This document shows, in pieces, positions 1 to 10,209 of a stretch of DNA of 64,000 bases (the first letter of the stretch is position 1; the number at the start of each line of letters is the position of its first letter). The notes beneath the pieces are model-generated. The model was not told where the DNA came from. It saw only the letters and a program-made list of their open reading frames with translations, and did not search any database. This stretch comes from Qipengyuania flavescens (lineage in GTDB: Bacteria > Pseudomonadota > Alphaproteobacteria > Sphingomonadales > Sphingomonadaceae): assembly GCF_029688735.1 (NCBI RefSeq), contig NZ_JARULD010000004.1, forward strand, positions 215,058 to 279,057. Reading direction: 5' to 3'. The position numbers and the translations under genes were made by a program.

Positions 1-1
1 G

Positions 2-352
2 CAGCGAACGCGCGACGGGGACTACGAGTGGGTGCATAATGCAGCGGCGCTCCACGATCCGCAGCCGCCGCGTGAACCAAGCTCCGCCGTGTCCGACCCG
101 AACGCAATCGTAGTCGAGGGGCTGGAATCCATCGACGGCAATGTGAGCGATTGCACCGCGCCGACGAGTACAGCGCCACCCGTGGCCGAGGATTTGGCGA
201 CGACGAATTCGCCGGACGGCACGCTCTCATGGCGGTGGGGCTATTCCGGCTCCGCCCGCATCTTCCGCCTATATGCCCTCACCGAAGGCCAATGGTCGCT
301 GGTCGTGAACGAGAGTTGGCCCGCAGACTTGCGAGCCGCCGCCACCCAATGA
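2..352 (+). CDS. C-terminal part of an unrecognised protein, truncated by window start
   Basis: The frame is open from the first bases of the window, so only the last ~116 residues of the gene are visible. Its stop overlaps the ATG of marC as ATGA, which supports a real, translationally coupled gene. The visible end is rich in Ala, Pro and Ser in its middle and finishes with a more structured stretch containing SWRWGYSGSARIF. I recognise no catalytic or binding motif and no membrane segment. A GTG at 32 could be an internal or alternative start, but the open frame upstream makes a longer protein more likely. Function unknown. Confidence 0.5.
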   Translation, partial: QRTRDGDYEWVHNAAALHDPQPPREPSSAVSDPNAIVVEGLESIDGNVSDCTAPTSTAPPVAEDLATTNSPDGTLSWRWGYSGSARIFRLYALTEGQWSLVVNESWPADLRAAATQ

Positions 353-972
353 CCGCTCTCTTCCTCTCCGCCTTCATCACGCTGTTCGTGGTGATCGACC
401 CGCCGGGCTGCGCGCCGATCTATGCCGGGCTGACCAAGGGCGCGACTGCCGCGCAGCGCCGCAACATGGCGATACGCGCCTGCGTGATTGCGGCGGTCAT
501 CCTGCTGGTCTTCGCCCTGTTCGGCGAACAATTGCTCGGCGCGCTGCATATCGAGCTCGACAGCTTCCGCATTGCAGGCGGGCTGATGCTGTTCTGGATC
601 GCTTTCGAGATGGTGTTCGAGAAACGCACCCAGCGGCGCGAGGACCGCGCACAAAAAGTCGCGGCGACGCCCGAGGTCGAGGATGTCTCGGTCTTCCCGA
701 TGGCCATTCCGATGCTTGCAGGCCCCGGCGCAATCGCTGCCATCATGCTGCTGATGAACGAGGCGCAAGGGGTGGAGGGCACGCTGACCGTGCTCGGCGC
801 GCTCGGCGCAGTGCTGGTCATAACGATGCTCGCCCTGATCGCCGCCGGACCGCTGATGCGCCTGTTCGGCGACAAGGTGGAAGCCGCCGTCACGCGAGTG
901 CTCGGCGTGCTATTGGCCGCGCTCGCCGCGCAATATGTGATCGACGGATTGCGCGGCAGTTTCGGGCTTTAA
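349..972 (+). CDS. marC: MarC family (UPF0056) integral membrane protein
   Basis: The 207-residue protein has the usual length for the MarC/UPF0056 family. It begins with the family-typical membrane segment containing FVVIDPPGCAPIY, and five or six hydrophobic segments follow. A second family signature, PMAIPMLAGPGAIAA, lies near residues 120-135. The start at 349 is chosen because it gives the canonical N-terminus and overlaps the preceding stop (ATGA). MarC proteins sit in the inner membrane; their substrate is not established, and the old link to multiple antibiotic resistance has been withdrawn. No specific role can be inferred from the neighbours. Confidence 0.85.
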   Translation: MTALFLSAFITLFVVIDPPGCAPIYAGLTKGATAAQRRNMAIRACVIAAVILLVFALFGEQLLGALHIELDSFRIAGGLMLFWIAFEMVFEKRTQRREDRAQKVAATPEVEDVSVFPMAIPMLAGPGAIAAIMLLMNEAQGVEGTLTVLGALGAVLVITMLALIAAGPLMRLFGDKVEAAVTRVLGVLLAALAAQYVIDGLRGSFGL

Positions 973-1077
973 ATAAGGCCCCGAGCCAGCAGGCGAGGCA
1001 GGCACGACCGCGCGCCCGCAGCGGGTGCAGCTTGCTGCACGTTTAGCGAGGACCGACCGGCGGATGCCGGTTGGCAA

Positions 1078-1695
1078 TTACTGCAGAGTAACGATTTCGT
1101 CGCCGTCGTCGCGCAGGGCGAAGAACTGCATCAGCTGGATCATCAGCTCGCAGCGCTGCGACAGGTTCGGGGCTTCGAGCAGCGCCTGCTTGCTGGCCGC
1201 ATCGAAGGGTATGATCTGCGCGACGCCGTTGATCAGCGTCTCGTCGTCGAGCCGCTGTACCGAATCCCAGTCGACCGAATAGCCCTGCAAATCGGCGAAC
1301 CGGCGGGCCTCGAACTCGAAGCTGCCACGCTCCACGCTGGAGAGGAATTCATTCTGCGGATCGTCGAGGATTTCCGCCTCGACCTGGCGGAAGGAGGTGG
1401 TGACCTCCAGCTCCTTGAGCACGCGAAAACGCGCTTCACCGTCGAGCACGATGTTGTAGCGCCCGTCCTCGAGCGCTTCGACATCGGCGATCCGTCCGAC
1501 GCACCCGATGTCGTAGAGCGGCGCGCGATCGGCAGAGCGTTGCGGCTGTATCATCCCGATCAGCCGGTCCTTGGCCAGCGCGCTGCCGACCAGATCGCGA
1601 TAGCGCGGCTCGAAGATATGCAGGGGAAGCTGCAGGCCCGGAAACAGGATCGCGCCGGGCAGGGGAAAGATGGAAAGCCGCTTCGTCATCGTCAT
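1078..1695 (-). CDS. LON-substrate-binding-domain protein (stand-alone)
   Basis: A 205-residue protein starting MTMTKRLSIFPLPGAILFPG, the usual opening of the Lon N-terminal (LAN/PUA-like) domain, followed by PLHIFEPRYRDLV. No AAA+ ATPase or Ser-Lys protease domain follows, so it is a stand-alone LON domain protein like many in alphaproteobacteria. The chosen start overlaps the stop of the upstream thioredoxin gene as ATGA. The two are therefore probably co-translated, which fits a shared role in handling client or misfolded proteins in the cytoplasm. The precise function of stand-alone LON proteins is not known. Confidence 0.85.
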   Translation of the reverse strand: MTMTKRLSIFPLPGAILFPGLQLPLHIFEPRYRDLVGSALAKDRLIGMIQPQRSADRAPLYDIGCVGRIADVEALEDGRYNIVLDGEARFRVLKELEVTTSFRQVEAEILDDPQNEFLSSVERGSFEFEARRFADLQGYSVDWDSVQRLDDETLINGVAQIIPFDAASKQALLEAPNLSQRCELMIQLMQFFALRDDGDEIVTLQ

Positions 1696-2606
1696 CCGAA
1701 CAGCAGCTTCGACAGCCGCCTGCGCGTAGCGACGACCCACGGGTCTTCCAGCCCGACCGCTTCGAAAATCTGCAGCAGCTTGGCTTTCGCCGCGCCCTCG
1801 TTCCATTCGCGATCGGCTTCGAACATCCCAAGCAGTTCGTTGGCCGCGGCGTCGCGATCACCGGCGGCGAAGGCGGCCTCGGCATAGTCGTAGCGCGCCT
1901 GCATGTCGCCGCCGTCGGCCTTGGCTTTCAGTTCTGCGAGTTCGCCATCGTCGACCTTGTTGCCTGCCAGCTCGAGCGCGCTTTTCGCCTGCTCGATCTG
2001 CGGGTCCGACGCGACAGCCGGATTGGTCTCGGCGGCCTGCAGCGCAGCCTGCGCGGTCTCCACCTGTCCGGCTTGAACGAGTGCGCGCACGAGCCCCGCA
2101 TGCGCTGCCGCATTGTCGGGTGCCATCTGCACGACCTGCCCGAAAATGCCCGCTGCGCGCTCCGCATCGCCTTCGGCCAGCACCTGCTCGGCCATTTCGA
2201 CGAATTGTGTGACATCCTGCTGCTGCGGCTGGCCGCCATCGGCATCGCCGCCCTGCACGGGGATCTGCGCGAGGATCTGGTCGAGTGTCTGCTTTAATTG
2301 CGATTCGGTGCGCGCATTGGTCAAATCGGCGACCGGCTGCCCCTGGAACATCGCATAGACGGTCGGGATCGACTGCACCTGGAACTGCGCGGCAATGAAC
2401 TGCTCCTTGTCGACATCGATCTTGCGCAACTCGACGCCCTTGTCGGCATACTCGGCCGCCACCTTCTCGAGCAGCGGGGCGAGCGCCTTGCACGGGCCAC
2501 ACCATTCGGCGAAAAAATCCAGAATGATCAGCTTCGACATCGAAGGTTCGACGATGTCCTGCTTGAAGCGGTCGACCGCCTTCTGCTCGTCGATGCTCAG
2601 ACCCAT
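1692..2606 (-). CDS. Thioredoxin-domain protein with TPR-like C-terminus (CnoX/YbbN type)
   Basis: A 304-residue protein. Residues ~15-115 form a thioredoxin domain with the redox motif WCGPC inside LDFFAEWCGPCKALAP and the cis-proline segment QSIPTVYAMF. The remainder is a Gln-rich linker and a helical TPR-like region (EMAEQVLAEGDAERAAGIF and later repeats), as in CnoX/YbbN. CnoX of E. coli lacks a working CXXC; here both cysteines are present, as in alphaproteobacterial homologues, so a redox-active holdase role is likely. The start is set at 2606 (MGLSIDEQ); the longer open frame lacks thioredoxin character upstream. It is followed by the LON-domain gene with ATGA overlap. Confidence 0.85.
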   Translation of the reverse strand: MGLSIDEQKAVDRFKQDIVEPSMSKLIILDFFAEWCGPCKALAPLLEKVAAEYADKGVELRKIDVDKEQFIAAQFQVQSIPTVYAMFQGQPVADLTNARTESQLKQTLDQILAQIPVQGGDADGGQPQQQDVTQFVEMAEQVLAEGDAERAAGIFGQVVQMAPDNAAAHAGLVRALVQAGQVETAQAALQAAETNPAVASDPQIEQAKSALELAGNKVDDGELAELKAKADGGDMQARYDYAEAAFAAGDRDAAANELLGMFEADREWNEGAAKAKLLQIFEAVGLEDPWVVATRRRLSKLLFG

Positions 2607-2801
2607 GCTTGCCACGTTATACCACCTGTTTGCGTAATCCGGAGTGCGCCCCATGTGGGCATTCGCTTGGCAATGTGAAGGAGCAGGGGCCACGCGACAA
2701 GCCTGTCGCAAATTCTGCGTTTTTTGGGCTTGCGGGACTCATGACCCGCTGCTAGTTGGCCGCCTCCCCACCGGGCCATGCGGTTCGGCGAGCGTCAGTG
2801 A

Positions 2802-2876
2802 GCGGGCGTAGCTCAGGGGTAGAGCACAACCTTGCCAAGGTTGGGGTCGGGCGTTCGAATCGCCTCGCCCGCTCCA
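2802..2876 (+). tRNA. tRNA-Gly (anticodon GCC)
   Basis: A 75-nt cloverleaf including CCA. The acceptor strand GCGGGCG pairs with CGCCCGC, the D-arm is TAGCTCAGGGGTAGAGCA, the anticodon stem-loop is CAACCTTGCCAAGGTTG with anticodon GCC, and the T-arm contains GGTTCGAATC-type sequence (GCGTTCGAATCGC). The discriminator is T and CCA is encoded. It lies 122 bp upstream of the TonB receptor start. Confidence 0.97.
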
Positions 2877-2998
2877 TTTTCCTTCAGCGACACAGTTCGA
2901 AGCGACGACCGATGCGGTTCGTCGTGTGGTGGCGTGCATTCGTCCAAACCTGCCGGTTTCGGGTTGCAACGTGGGATGCAGACGCTATTGGGCCGGTT

Positions 2999-5179
2999 AT
3001 GTTGTATCATCATCATCGCATCGCTCTCCTCCTGTCGTCCGTCGCATTCGTCGGGGGCACGCCTGCTATCGCTCAAACGACGGAGCAACCTCCCGAGACC
3101 GAAGTTGCCAATCCAGATCGGACAGACGACGTGCATGACCGTCGCCGCGATCCGCAGAACGTCATTATCGTCAGCGCGCAGGGCCTGCGGCAATTCGACC
3201 TGCTTGCCGGGACGAGCGTGGTCGAGGACGTTGAACTCCAGCGCAATCTCGACGGCCAGCTGGGCGAGGTTCTCGCCCATCTTCCCGGCGTTTCCGCAAC
3301 CGGCTTTGCCCCCGGCGCTTCGCGTCCGGTCCTGCGCGGTTTCTCCGGCGAACGTGTGAAGGTGCTGGTCGACGGGGTCGGCGCGATCGACGTGTCCAAT
3401 ACGTCCGACGACCACGCGGTATCGATCGATCCCTTGAACGCCGAGAGCATCGAGGTGTTGCGCGGCCCGGCCGTGCTGCTGTTCGGCAGCCAGGCGATCG
3501 GCGGCGCGGTCAACGTGATCGACAAGCGCATCCCTCGCCGCATTCCCGACGAGCCGGTCCATGTCGATGCGCTCGTCCGCGCGGATACGGCGACCGACTT
3601 GCGCGAAGCAGGCGCGTCGGTCGACGTGCCCTTCGGCCAGACCGGCCTCGTCGCCCATTTCGGCGGTAGCTGGCGCGAGACCGGCGACCTGGAGATTCCC
3701 GGCTTCTCGGTCGCACCGGCCCTGCGCGCCGAACTGCTCGAGGAAGCAGCCGAAGAAGAAGCGGAAGGCGAATTCGAGGAGGCCGACGAGCTGCGCGAAG
3801 CTGCCGATCAGCGCGGGTTCGTACCCAACACCGCCAGCGAGACCTGGTCGGCGAACGTCGGCCTCGCCTTCATCGATGGCGATAGCAAGCTGGGCGCATC
3901 CTTCGGCATTTACGACACCGCCTATGGCATTCCCGGCCGCCCCGGCGCCGGCCATCATCACGGCGAGGGAGAGGGCGGCGAAGAAGAGGAAGGCGAGGAA
4001 GAGGGCGAAGAGCGCGTCAGCATCGGCCTGCGCCAGTACCGCGCCGACCTGCTGGCCGATCTCGCATTGGGAGACGGTTTCTTCGAGCGCATGAAGCTGC
4101 GCGTCGGCTATTCCGATTACACCCATACCGAGTTCGAAGGCGACGAGGTCGGCACCGTGTTCGACGTCGGCGGGGTCGAGGCGCGGCTGGAAATCGTCCA
4201 GAACACGCAAGGCCGCTGGCGCGGATCGATGGGCGCGCAATATTACGCCCGCGATTTCGACGCCGAGGGCGCGGAGGCCTATGTCGCGCCCAACCGGACC
4301 GAGCAGTATGCGCTGTTCGCGCTGCAGGAATACGGCAATGGCCCGCTGCAGCTGGAAGGCTCGGCGCGGTTCGAGACGACGTCGGTGGACTCGGTCCCAC
4401 TCGGCATCGAGCGCAATTTCGATACGCTGTCGGGCGCGCTCGGCCTCGCATACGACGGCCCCGAAGCCTTTCGCGCGGGCGTCAATGTCTCGCGCGTGGC
4501 CCGCGCCCCGAGTGCCGAGGAGCTATTCTCCAACGGCCCGCATATCGCGACGCAGGCCTTTGAGATCGGCGACCCCAACCTCGTCACCGAACGGGCGTGG
4601 GGCGGCGAAATCTATGCGCGTGGCCGGCTGGGCCGCGCCGAATTCAGCGTGGCGGCGTATCGGAGCTGGTTCGACAACTATATCTACCTGTCGGAAACCG
4701 GCTTCGAGGAAGACGATCTGCCGGTGTACGAATATCTCCAGCAGGATGCGACATACACCGGCGTCGAGGCCGAACTGGACTATACTCTTTTCGACAATGG
4801 CGACTGGAGCTTCGGCACCGAGCTGACAGCGGAATATGTCCGCGCCAAGCTGGACGATGGCAACAACGTCCCGCGCATCCCGCCGCTTGGCCTGTCGGGT
4901 GCGCTGGAAGCGTCGAGCGAGGCCATCGACCTGCGTGCCGAAGTCGAATGGTACGACGGGCAGGACGATGTCGCGGCTTTCGAGACGCCGACCGACGGCT
5001 ACACTTTCGTCAACGCCTCGGTCGCCTGGCGCCCGTTGCGCGCGAACCCGGCGGTGTCGCTGCTGCTGCAGGCAGACAATATCTTCGACGTCACCGGGCG
5101 CCGCCACACAAGCTTCACGAAGGACTTCGTGCCGCTGGCAGGCCGCAACGTCACCGCAAGCGTGCGGCTTAGTTTTTAA
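2999..5179 (+). CDS. TonB-dependent outer-membrane receptor, probably for zinc or another metal (ZnuD-like)
   Basis: A 726-residue TonB-dependent receptor. It starts with a signal peptide (IALLLSSVAFVGGTPAIAQ), followed by a plug domain with LRGFSGERVKVLVDGV and IEVLRGPAVLLFGSQAIGG, and a beta-barrel ending in the C-terminal signature VRLSF with terminal Phe. Between residues ~300 and 345 lies a loop rich in His and Glu (GAGHHHGEGEGGEEEEGEEE), plus an earlier acidic stretch (EEAAEEEAEGEFEEADE). Such loops are typical of zinc receptors of the ZnuD class, so a divalent metal substrate is inferred, not shown. The ATG at 2999 gives a proper signal peptide. A Zur-type operator was not identified with confidence. 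Confidence 0.85.
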   Translation: MLYHHHRIALLLSSVAFVGGTPAIAQTTEQPPETEVANPDRTDDVHDRRRDPQNVIIVSAQGLRQFDLLAGTSVVEDVELQRNLDGQLGEVLAHLPGVSATGFAPGASRPVLRGFSGERVKVLVDGVGAIDVSNTSDDHAVSIDPLNAESIEVLRGPAVLLFGSQAIGGAVNVIDKRIPRRIPDEPVHVDALVRADTATDLREAGASVDVPFGQTGLVAHFGGSWRETGDLEIPGFSVAPALRAELLEEAAEEEAEGEFEEADELREAADQRGFVPNTASETWSANVGLAFIDGDSKLGASFGIYDTAYGIPGRPGAGHHHGEGEGGEEEEGEEEGEERVSIGLRQYRADLLADLALGDGFFERMKLRVGYSDYTHTEFEGDEVGTVFDVGGVEARLEIVQNTQGRWRGSMGAQYYARDFDAEGAEAYVAPNRTEQYALFALQEYGNGPLQLEGSARFETTSVDSVPLGIERNFDTLSGALGLAYDGPEAFRAGVNVSRVARAPSAEELFSNGPHIATQAFEIGDPNLVTERAWGGEIYARGRLGRAEFSVAAYRSWFDNYIYLSETGFEEDDLPVYEYLQQDATYTGVEAELDYTLFDNGDWSFGTELTAEYVRAKLDDGNNVPRIPPLGLSGALEASSEAIDLRAEVEWYDGQDDVAAFETPTDGYTFVNASVAWRPLRANPAVSLLLQADNIFDVTGRRHTSFTKDFVPLAGRNVTASVRLSF

Positions 5180-5185
5180 GCGAGG

Positions 5186-6361
5186 TCAGTCCTCGACGGC
5201 GAAGGTGAGTTCGGCGTGGTCGCGCAGTCGCTCGACCAGTTTCTCGCCGAGGAAATAGCCCGGGGTGCCGACACCGCCTTCGCCGTCGGTTTCGAGCAGC
5301 GCCATGCCGGTTTCAGCCAGCATACGGCTGGTCGAGCCGTAGCCGGGGTCGTACTTGCCCTTCACGCCGTAATGCAGGCTCTGACCGTCCGGCATCTCGG
5401 CTACGAACAGCACGTCGTAGAACCCGTTTTCGCGCTCTTCGGGGGTCGGGCCCTCACCGGGCTTCGGCGGTTTCGCGCCGAAGGGATTCTTCATCACGTC
5501 GGCTGCCGCCTTGGCCGCCGCCTTGCCCGCGTCGCCGGGGCTGGTGAGGACCATCTCGTCATAGCGGAAATCGGTGCCCCAGGGATGGCCGAGCAGGAAG
5601 TTGGTGCGGTGGACGTTCTTCATATTGATCGGCGCCATAACGAAAGGCGCGGCCCATTTGCCCAAGCTCTGCTCGTAACGCGGGATCATGCCGTTGGGCT
5701 GGTCCGGCCCCTCGAAGCCGGGCGTCAGGCCGAAACTGCTGGTGAGGATCGGGACGAGCTTGGGATTCTTCGCCACCGCCTTCATCGTTTCGGTCAGGCT
5801 GGCGACAGTCCCGCCCGAAGCGCTTCCCGCCATCCCGCGCACGCGCCCTTTCACGCGCGGTGCGACCGAACCGAACCGCTTCTCGGCCTCCTTCTGCGCC
5901 ATCAGCACGCCGAGATCGAAGGGGATCGAGTCGAAGCCGGACGAGAAACAGATGCGCGCGCCGCTGGCCTTGGCGGCCTCCATGTGCTCGTCGATCTTCT
6001 GTCGCATCCAGACCGGCTCGCCGCACAGGTCGGCATAGTCGGTGCCGGTCTTGACGCAGGCGGCGACGAGTTCGTCGCCATAGAGCTGGTAGGGGCCCAC
6101 CGTCGTCAGCACGACCCTGGTGCGGTTGCACATGGCCTCGAGGCTGGCCGGATCGGACGCATCGGCCACGATCATCGGTGTGGTCGAAGGGGCGCCGATC
6201 TCGTCGCGCACCGCCGTCAGCTTGTCTTCGCTGCGGCCCGCCATCGCCCATTTCGGACCATCGTCGCGGCTGCCGTATTCGCGGACGAAGTGCTCGGCGA
6301 CGAGGCGCCCGGTATAACCGGTTGCGCCATAGACCACGATGTCGAATTCCCTGTCGGCCAT
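5186..6361 (-). CDS. Saccharopine-dehydrogenase-like / trans-acting enoyl reductase family protein
   Basis: A 391-residue protein starting MADREFDIVVYGATGYTGR, a Rossmann dinucleotide-binding motif (GATGYTG) at the N-terminus, as in the saccharopine dehydrogenase-like NADP-binding family. Bacterial members of this size are usually called trans-acting enoyl reductase or saccharopine dehydrogenase NADP-binding proteins, and real substrates are mostly unknown. Further landmarks are DYADLCGEPVWMR and ARICFSSGFDSIPFDLG. The start is supported by an AAAGGAGAG ribosome-binding site just upstream. The gene faces the TonB receptor tail to tail, 6 bp apart. The reaction cannot be named from sequence. 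Confidence 0.75.
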   Translation of the reverse strand: MADREFDIVVYGATGYTGRLVAEHFVREYGSRDDGPKWAMAGRSEDKLTAVRDEIGAPSTTPMIVADASDPASLEAMCNRTRVVLTTVGPYQLYGDELVAACVKTGTDYADLCGEPVWMRQKIDEHMEAAKASGARICFSSGFDSIPFDLGVLMAQKEAEKRFGSVAPRVKGRVRGMAGSASGGTVASLTETMKAVAKNPKLVPILTSSFGLTPGFEGPDQPNGMIPRYEQSLGKWAAPFVMAPINMKNVHRTNFLLGHPWGTDFRYDEMVLTSPGDAGKAAAKAAADVMKNPFGAKPPKPGEGPTPEERENGFYDVLFVAEMPDGQSLHYGVKGKYDPGYGSTSRMLAETGMALLETDGEGGVGTPGYFLGEKLVERLRDHAELTFAVED

Positions 6362-6405
6362 GTTTCTCTCCTTTGCGCGCTGCATGCGCCCCGCGCGCGG
6401 GAGAG

Positions 6406-6960
6406 TCAAAGCCGCGGTAGGGTGACTCCGCGCTGGCCCATGTATTTGCCGGCCCGGTCGGAATATGTGACTTCGGGCCGCTCGTTCCCCTGCAGGAACA
6501 GGAACTGGCACGCGCCTTCATTGGCGTAGATTTTCGCGGGCAGCGGTGTGGTGTTGGAAAATTCCAGCGTCACATGGCCTTCCCAACCCGGCTCCAGCGG
6601 GGTGACGTTCACGATGATGCCGCAGCGCGCATAGGTGCTCTTGCCGAGGCAGATGACCAGCACGTCCTCCGGGATGCGGAAATATTCGACCGTACGCGCC
6701 AGCGCGAAGCTGTTGGGCGGGATCACGCAGACGTCGGTGTCCCGATCGACGAAGCTATTGCTGGCAAAATCCTTGGGATCGACCACCGCGCTGTCGACAT
6801 TGGTGAAGATCTTGAACTCGGGCGCGACTCGCGCATCGTAGCCGAAGCTCGACAGCCCGTAGGAAATGCACCCCTCGCGCCGCTGTGCCTCCACGAAGGG
6901 CTCGATCATGCCCTCGTTCGTCGCCTTGTCGCGGATCCACTTGTCGGAAAGAATCGCCAT
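6406..6960 (-). CDS. dcd: dCTP deaminase
   Basis: A 184-residue protein with the Dcd layout: [13 protein letters not shown] at the start, the [14 protein letters not shown] trimer/active-site segment, [14 protein letters not shown], and the catalytic-region stretch [25 protein letters not shown] broken over the usual Arg/Glu positions, ending [10 protein letters not shown]. It deaminates dCTP to dUTP in pyrimidine deoxynucleotide supply. The ATG at 6960 gives the canonical N-terminus; the longer frame adds residues not found in the family. It lies just upstream of the saccharopine-dehydrogenase-like gene on the same strand (44 bp apart). Confidence 0.95.
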   Translation of the reverse strand: MAILSDKWIRDKATNEGMIEPFVEAQRREGCISYGLSSFGYDARVAPEFKIFTNVDSAVVDPKDFASNSFVDRDTDVCVIPPNSFALARTVEYFRIPEDVLVICLGKSTYARCGIIVNVTPLEPGWEGHVTLEFSNTTPLPAKIYANEGACQFLFLQGNERPEVTYSDRAGKYMGQRGVTLPRL

Positions 6961-7019
6961 GGGGCGACGATTCCCGAGCCGAGCCATTACGGCAAGCGGC
7001 CCGGGAATTTTATCCGCGT

Positions 7020-10000
7020 CTAGCTCGCCAGCAGCGTCGCGTTTCCGCCGGCCGCCGTTGTGTCGATGCAGACCACGCGCTCGGTCGCAAAACGCGCGAC
7101 ATAGTGCGGGCCGCCGGCCTTGGGTCCGGTGCCGGAGAGGCCTTCGCCGCCGAAGGGCTGGCTTTCGACCACCGCGCCGATCTGGTTGCGGTTGACGTAG
7201 AAATTGCCGACCTTCGCGCGGCTTTCCACGAAGGCGCGCGTGTCGTCGTTGCGGCTATGGAGGCCAAGCGTCAGGCCATATCCGGTCGCATTGATATCCT
7301 CCACCACGCGACCGAGATCGCTCGCCTTGTAGCGCACCACATGGAGGATCGGGCCGAAATTCTCGCGCTTCAGGTCGAGGATCGAATCGAGCTCGATGAT
7401 CGTCGGCGCGACGAAACAACCGGCGGCCGCTCCGCGATGCAGGCGGCGGCGCCAGACGTTGCTGCTGCCCTTCTTGCGGCGCGCGACATGGCGTTCGAGC
7501 GAGCTTTTCGCGTCCGGATCGATGACCGGCCCGATGTCGGTGGCGAGATGTTCGGGATTGCCGATATGCAGCGCCTCGAATGCGCCGCGGATCATGGTCA
7601 GCATCTCGTCATACACGTCCTCCTGGATATGGAGGACACGCAGGGCCGAGCAACGCTGGCCCGCACTCTGGAACGCGCTGGCGACGACATCGCGCGTCAC
7701 TTGCTCGGGCAGAGCGGTGGAATCGACGATCATCGCGTTCTGCCCGCCGGTCTCGGCGATCAGCGTGGCGATCGGCCCGTCGCGCGCGGCGAGGCTGCGA
7801 TTGATGGCCTGCGCCGTCTGGGTCGAACCGGTAAAGGCGACGCCCGCGATGCGCGGGTCCGACGTGATAAGCTCTCCGACTTCGCCTGCGCCCGGCAGCA
7901 GCTGGAAGGCTTCCTCGGGAATACCGGCTTCGTGACACAGGCGCACGGCGAGCGCCGCGATCAGCGGAGTCTGCTCGGCGGGTTTGGCCACCACCGTATT
8001 GCCCGCAGCCAGCGCGGCGGCAGGCGTACCGATGAAGATCGCCAGCGGGAAGTTCCACGGGCTGATGCAGGCGAAGACGCCGCGACCGTTCAGGGTCAGG
8101 CGGTTTTCCTCACCCGTCGGGCCGGGCAGCGGCATGGGCCCGCTGAACTGGCGGCGCGCCTCGTTTGCATAGAAGCGCAGGAAGTCGACCGCCTCGCGCA
8201 GCTCCAGCACGGCGTCGAGCAGGGTCTTGCCCGCCTCGCGCTGGCAGAGCGAGAGAAACTCGTCGGTATGCTCCTCGAACAGGTCGGCTGCGGCTTCCAG
8301 CAGCAGCGCACGCTTTTCGCCGCCGAGTGCGTTCCAGCCCGGCTGGATATCCTCGGCCCGCGTGATTGCTTCCTCGACCTCGAAATCGAGCGCATCGCGG
8401 CGCGTGCCGACTTCGGCGGAAAGATCGTGCGGCTTGTTGATCGGGGCGATTTCACCCTCCGCACCTGAGCAGAAGGTCGGCTCCGCGCGCCAGTGCTTGC
8501 GGTCGAGCTCGGCCAGACGGCCCAGCAGGGGTTCCAGCACCAGCGGGTCCGACAGATCGATGCCCGCCGAATTCTTCCGGTCGGGGAAGATGTCTTTGGG
8601 AAGCGGGATCGTCGGATTGCGATAGGGCTCCAGCGTGGCCAGCTCCGCGACCGGATCGGTAGCCAGATCTGCCGCCGGAACGTCGGCATCCGCCATGCGG
8701 TTGACGAAGCTGCTGTTCGCGCCGTTCTCAAGCAGGCGGCGCACGAGATATGCGAGCAAATCCTTATGCGTGCCGGTGGGCGCATAGATGCGCACATTGG
8801 TGCGCCGGTTGCCCTCCATCTGCGCGAGCGCGCCATAGACGTCCTCGCCCATGCCGTGCAGCCGCTGGAATTCGAAGGTCTTGCCTTCTCCCATCGCCTT
8901 GATCGAGCCGATGGTATAGGCATTGTGCGTCGCGAATGCGGGGTAGATCGCATCGTTTGCCGCGAGCAATTTGTCCGCACAGGCAAGGAAGCTGACGTCG
9001 GTCGCGATCTTGCGGGTGAAGACCGGGAAATCGCTCAGCCCGCCGACATGGGCAAGCTTGATTTCCGTGTCCCAATAGGCACCTTTGACGAGGCGGACGA
9101 AGAACCTGCGATCATGCTTGCGCGCCAGCCGGGCGACCCATTCGCACAGCGGCACGCCGCGCTTCTGATAGGCCTGGATCGCCATGCCGAAGCCTTCCCA
9201 GCGGGTGCCATCGGCGCGGGTGAACAGGCTGTCGTCGCGTGCCAGCGCTTCGATGATGTCCATCGACATCTCGAGCCGGTCGGCTTCCTCGGCGTCGATG
9301 GTGAAATGGATATTCGCATCGCGCGCCATTTCCGCCAGGTCGCGCACGATCGGCAGGAGGTCGGCGATGGCGAGATCGGCATGCATGAAGGTGTATTTCG
9401 GATGCAGCGCCGACAGTTTGACCGAAATGCCGGGCGAGGTCGCAAGATCGCCGGTAGATTCGCGCGCCAGTCGCTCGATCGCCTTCTGGTAATTGACCCG
9501 GTAGCGCTCCGCATCGGCATAGGTCATCGCCGCTTCGCCCAGCATGTCGAAACTGTGCGTAAGGCCGCGCGCCCGTTCCGGCGCTGCGCGCTTCAGCGAT
9601 TCCTGGATCGTCCGGCCATAGACGAACTGGCCGCCGAGGATGCGCATGGCCTGCAAGGTCGCCTTGCGGATGACCGGCTCGCCGAGGCGATTGACCGCGC
9701 CCTTGAGCGTGCGGCGCATGCCCTTCTGCGCTTCTTCCGGGCGCTCCAGAACTTCGCCCGTCAGCATCAGCGAGAAGGTGGCGGCGTTGACGAAGGTGGA
9801 GGAGCTTTCGCCCATATGCTCCGCCCAATCGATATCGCCGATCTTGTCGCGGATCAGCGCATCGGCGGTGGCTGCATCGGGCACGCGCAGCAGCGCTTCG
9901 GCAAGGCACATCAGCGCCACGCCTTCTTCGGTCGCCAGGCCGTACTGGTGGAGGAAAGCATCGATGCCGGAGGCCTTGCGCTTGCGCGCATCCTCGATCA

Positions 10001-10154
10001 GCCGGATCGCAATGCCCGCAGCCTCGTCATGCAGTTTCGAGGCCCGCGACGCTTCGGCGAGACGCTGCGCGACGCAGGCGTTCTCTTCGGCGCGATAGGC
10101 GACGCGCACATCGTTGCGGGAAATAGGCTTGGGGGCTGGATCTTTCAGGGCCAT
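7020..10154 (-). CDS. putA: Bifunctional proline dehydrogenase / L-glutamate-gamma-semialdehyde dehydrogenase
   Basis: A 1044-residue PutA. Residues ~170-470 form the FAD-dependent proline dehydrogenase barrel ([41 protein letters not shown]). Residues ~540-1020 are the aldehyde dehydrogenase domain with [14 protein letters not shown], the glutamate region [13 protein letters not shown] and the catalytic Cys in [12 protein letters not shown]. It oxidises proline to glutamate with channelling of P5C. There is no N-terminal ribbon-helix-helix domain, so unlike E. coli PutA it is not a self-repressor. The length matches minimalist type A/B PutA proteins. It ends 59 bp upstream of dcd on the same strand. 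Confidence 0.96.
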   Translation of the reverse strand: MALKDPAPKPISRNDVRVAYRAEENACVAQRLAEASRASKLHDEAAGIAIRLIEDARKRKASGIDAFLHQYGLATEEGVALMCLAEALLRVPDAATADALIRDKIGDIDWAEHMGESSSTFVNAATFSLMLTGEVLERPEEAQKGMRRTLKGAVNRLGEPVIRKATLQAMRILGGQFVYGRTIQESLKRAAPERARGLTHSFDMLGEAAMTYADAERYRVNYQKAIERLARESTGDLATSPGISVKLSALHPKYTFMHADLAIADLLPIVRDLAEMARDANIHFTIDAEEADRLEMSMDIIEALARDDSLFTRADGTRWEGFGMAIQAYQKRGVPLCEWVARLARKHDRRFFVRLVKGAYWDTEIKLAHVGGLSDFPVFTRKIATDVSFLACADKLLAANDAIYPAFATHNAYTIGSIKAMGEGKTFEFQRLHGMGEDVYGALAQMEGNRRTNVRIYAPTGTHKDLLAYLVRRLLENGANSSFVNRMADADVPAADLATDPVAELATLEPYRNPTIPLPKDIFPDRKNSAGIDLSDPLVLEPLLGRLAELDRKHWRAEPTFCSGAEGEIAPINKPHDLSAEVGTRRDALDFEVEEAITRAEDIQPGWNALGGEKRALLLEAAADLFEEHTDEFLSLCQREAGKTLLDAVLELREAVDFLRFYANEARRQFSGPMPLPGPTGEENRLTLNGRGVFACISPWNFPLAIFIGTPAAALAAGNTVVAKPAEQTPLIAALAVRLCHEAGIPEEAFQLLPGAGEVGELITSDPRIAGVAFTGSTQTAQAINRSLAARDGPIATLIAETGGQNAMIVDSTALPEQVTRDVVASAFQSAGQRCSALRVLHIQEDVYDEMLTMIRGAFEALHIGNPEHLATDIGPVIDPDAKSSLERHVARRKKGSSNVWRRRLHRGAAAGCFVAPTIIELDSILDLKRENFGPILHVVRYKASDLGRVVEDINATGYGLTLGLHSRNDDTRAFVESRAKVGNFYVNRNQIGAVVESQPFGGEGLSGTGPKAGGPHYVARFATERVVCIDTTAAGGNATLLAS

Positions 10155-10209
10155 TCGACTCGCTTATGGTCAGAGGAAGCGCCCCACTTGGACCTGCAAC
10201 CTCTTGCTT

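Noticed and set aside
2990..3020. Zur-box-like sequence at the TonB receptor start
   Set aside because: GTTATGTTGTATCATC is only weakly palindromic and overlaps the start codon, so it is not reported as a site.
2813..4240. 475-codon minus-strand frame over the TonB receptor and tRNA-Gly
   Set aside because: It crosses a tRNA gene and has shadow composition; the plus-strand receptor is clear.
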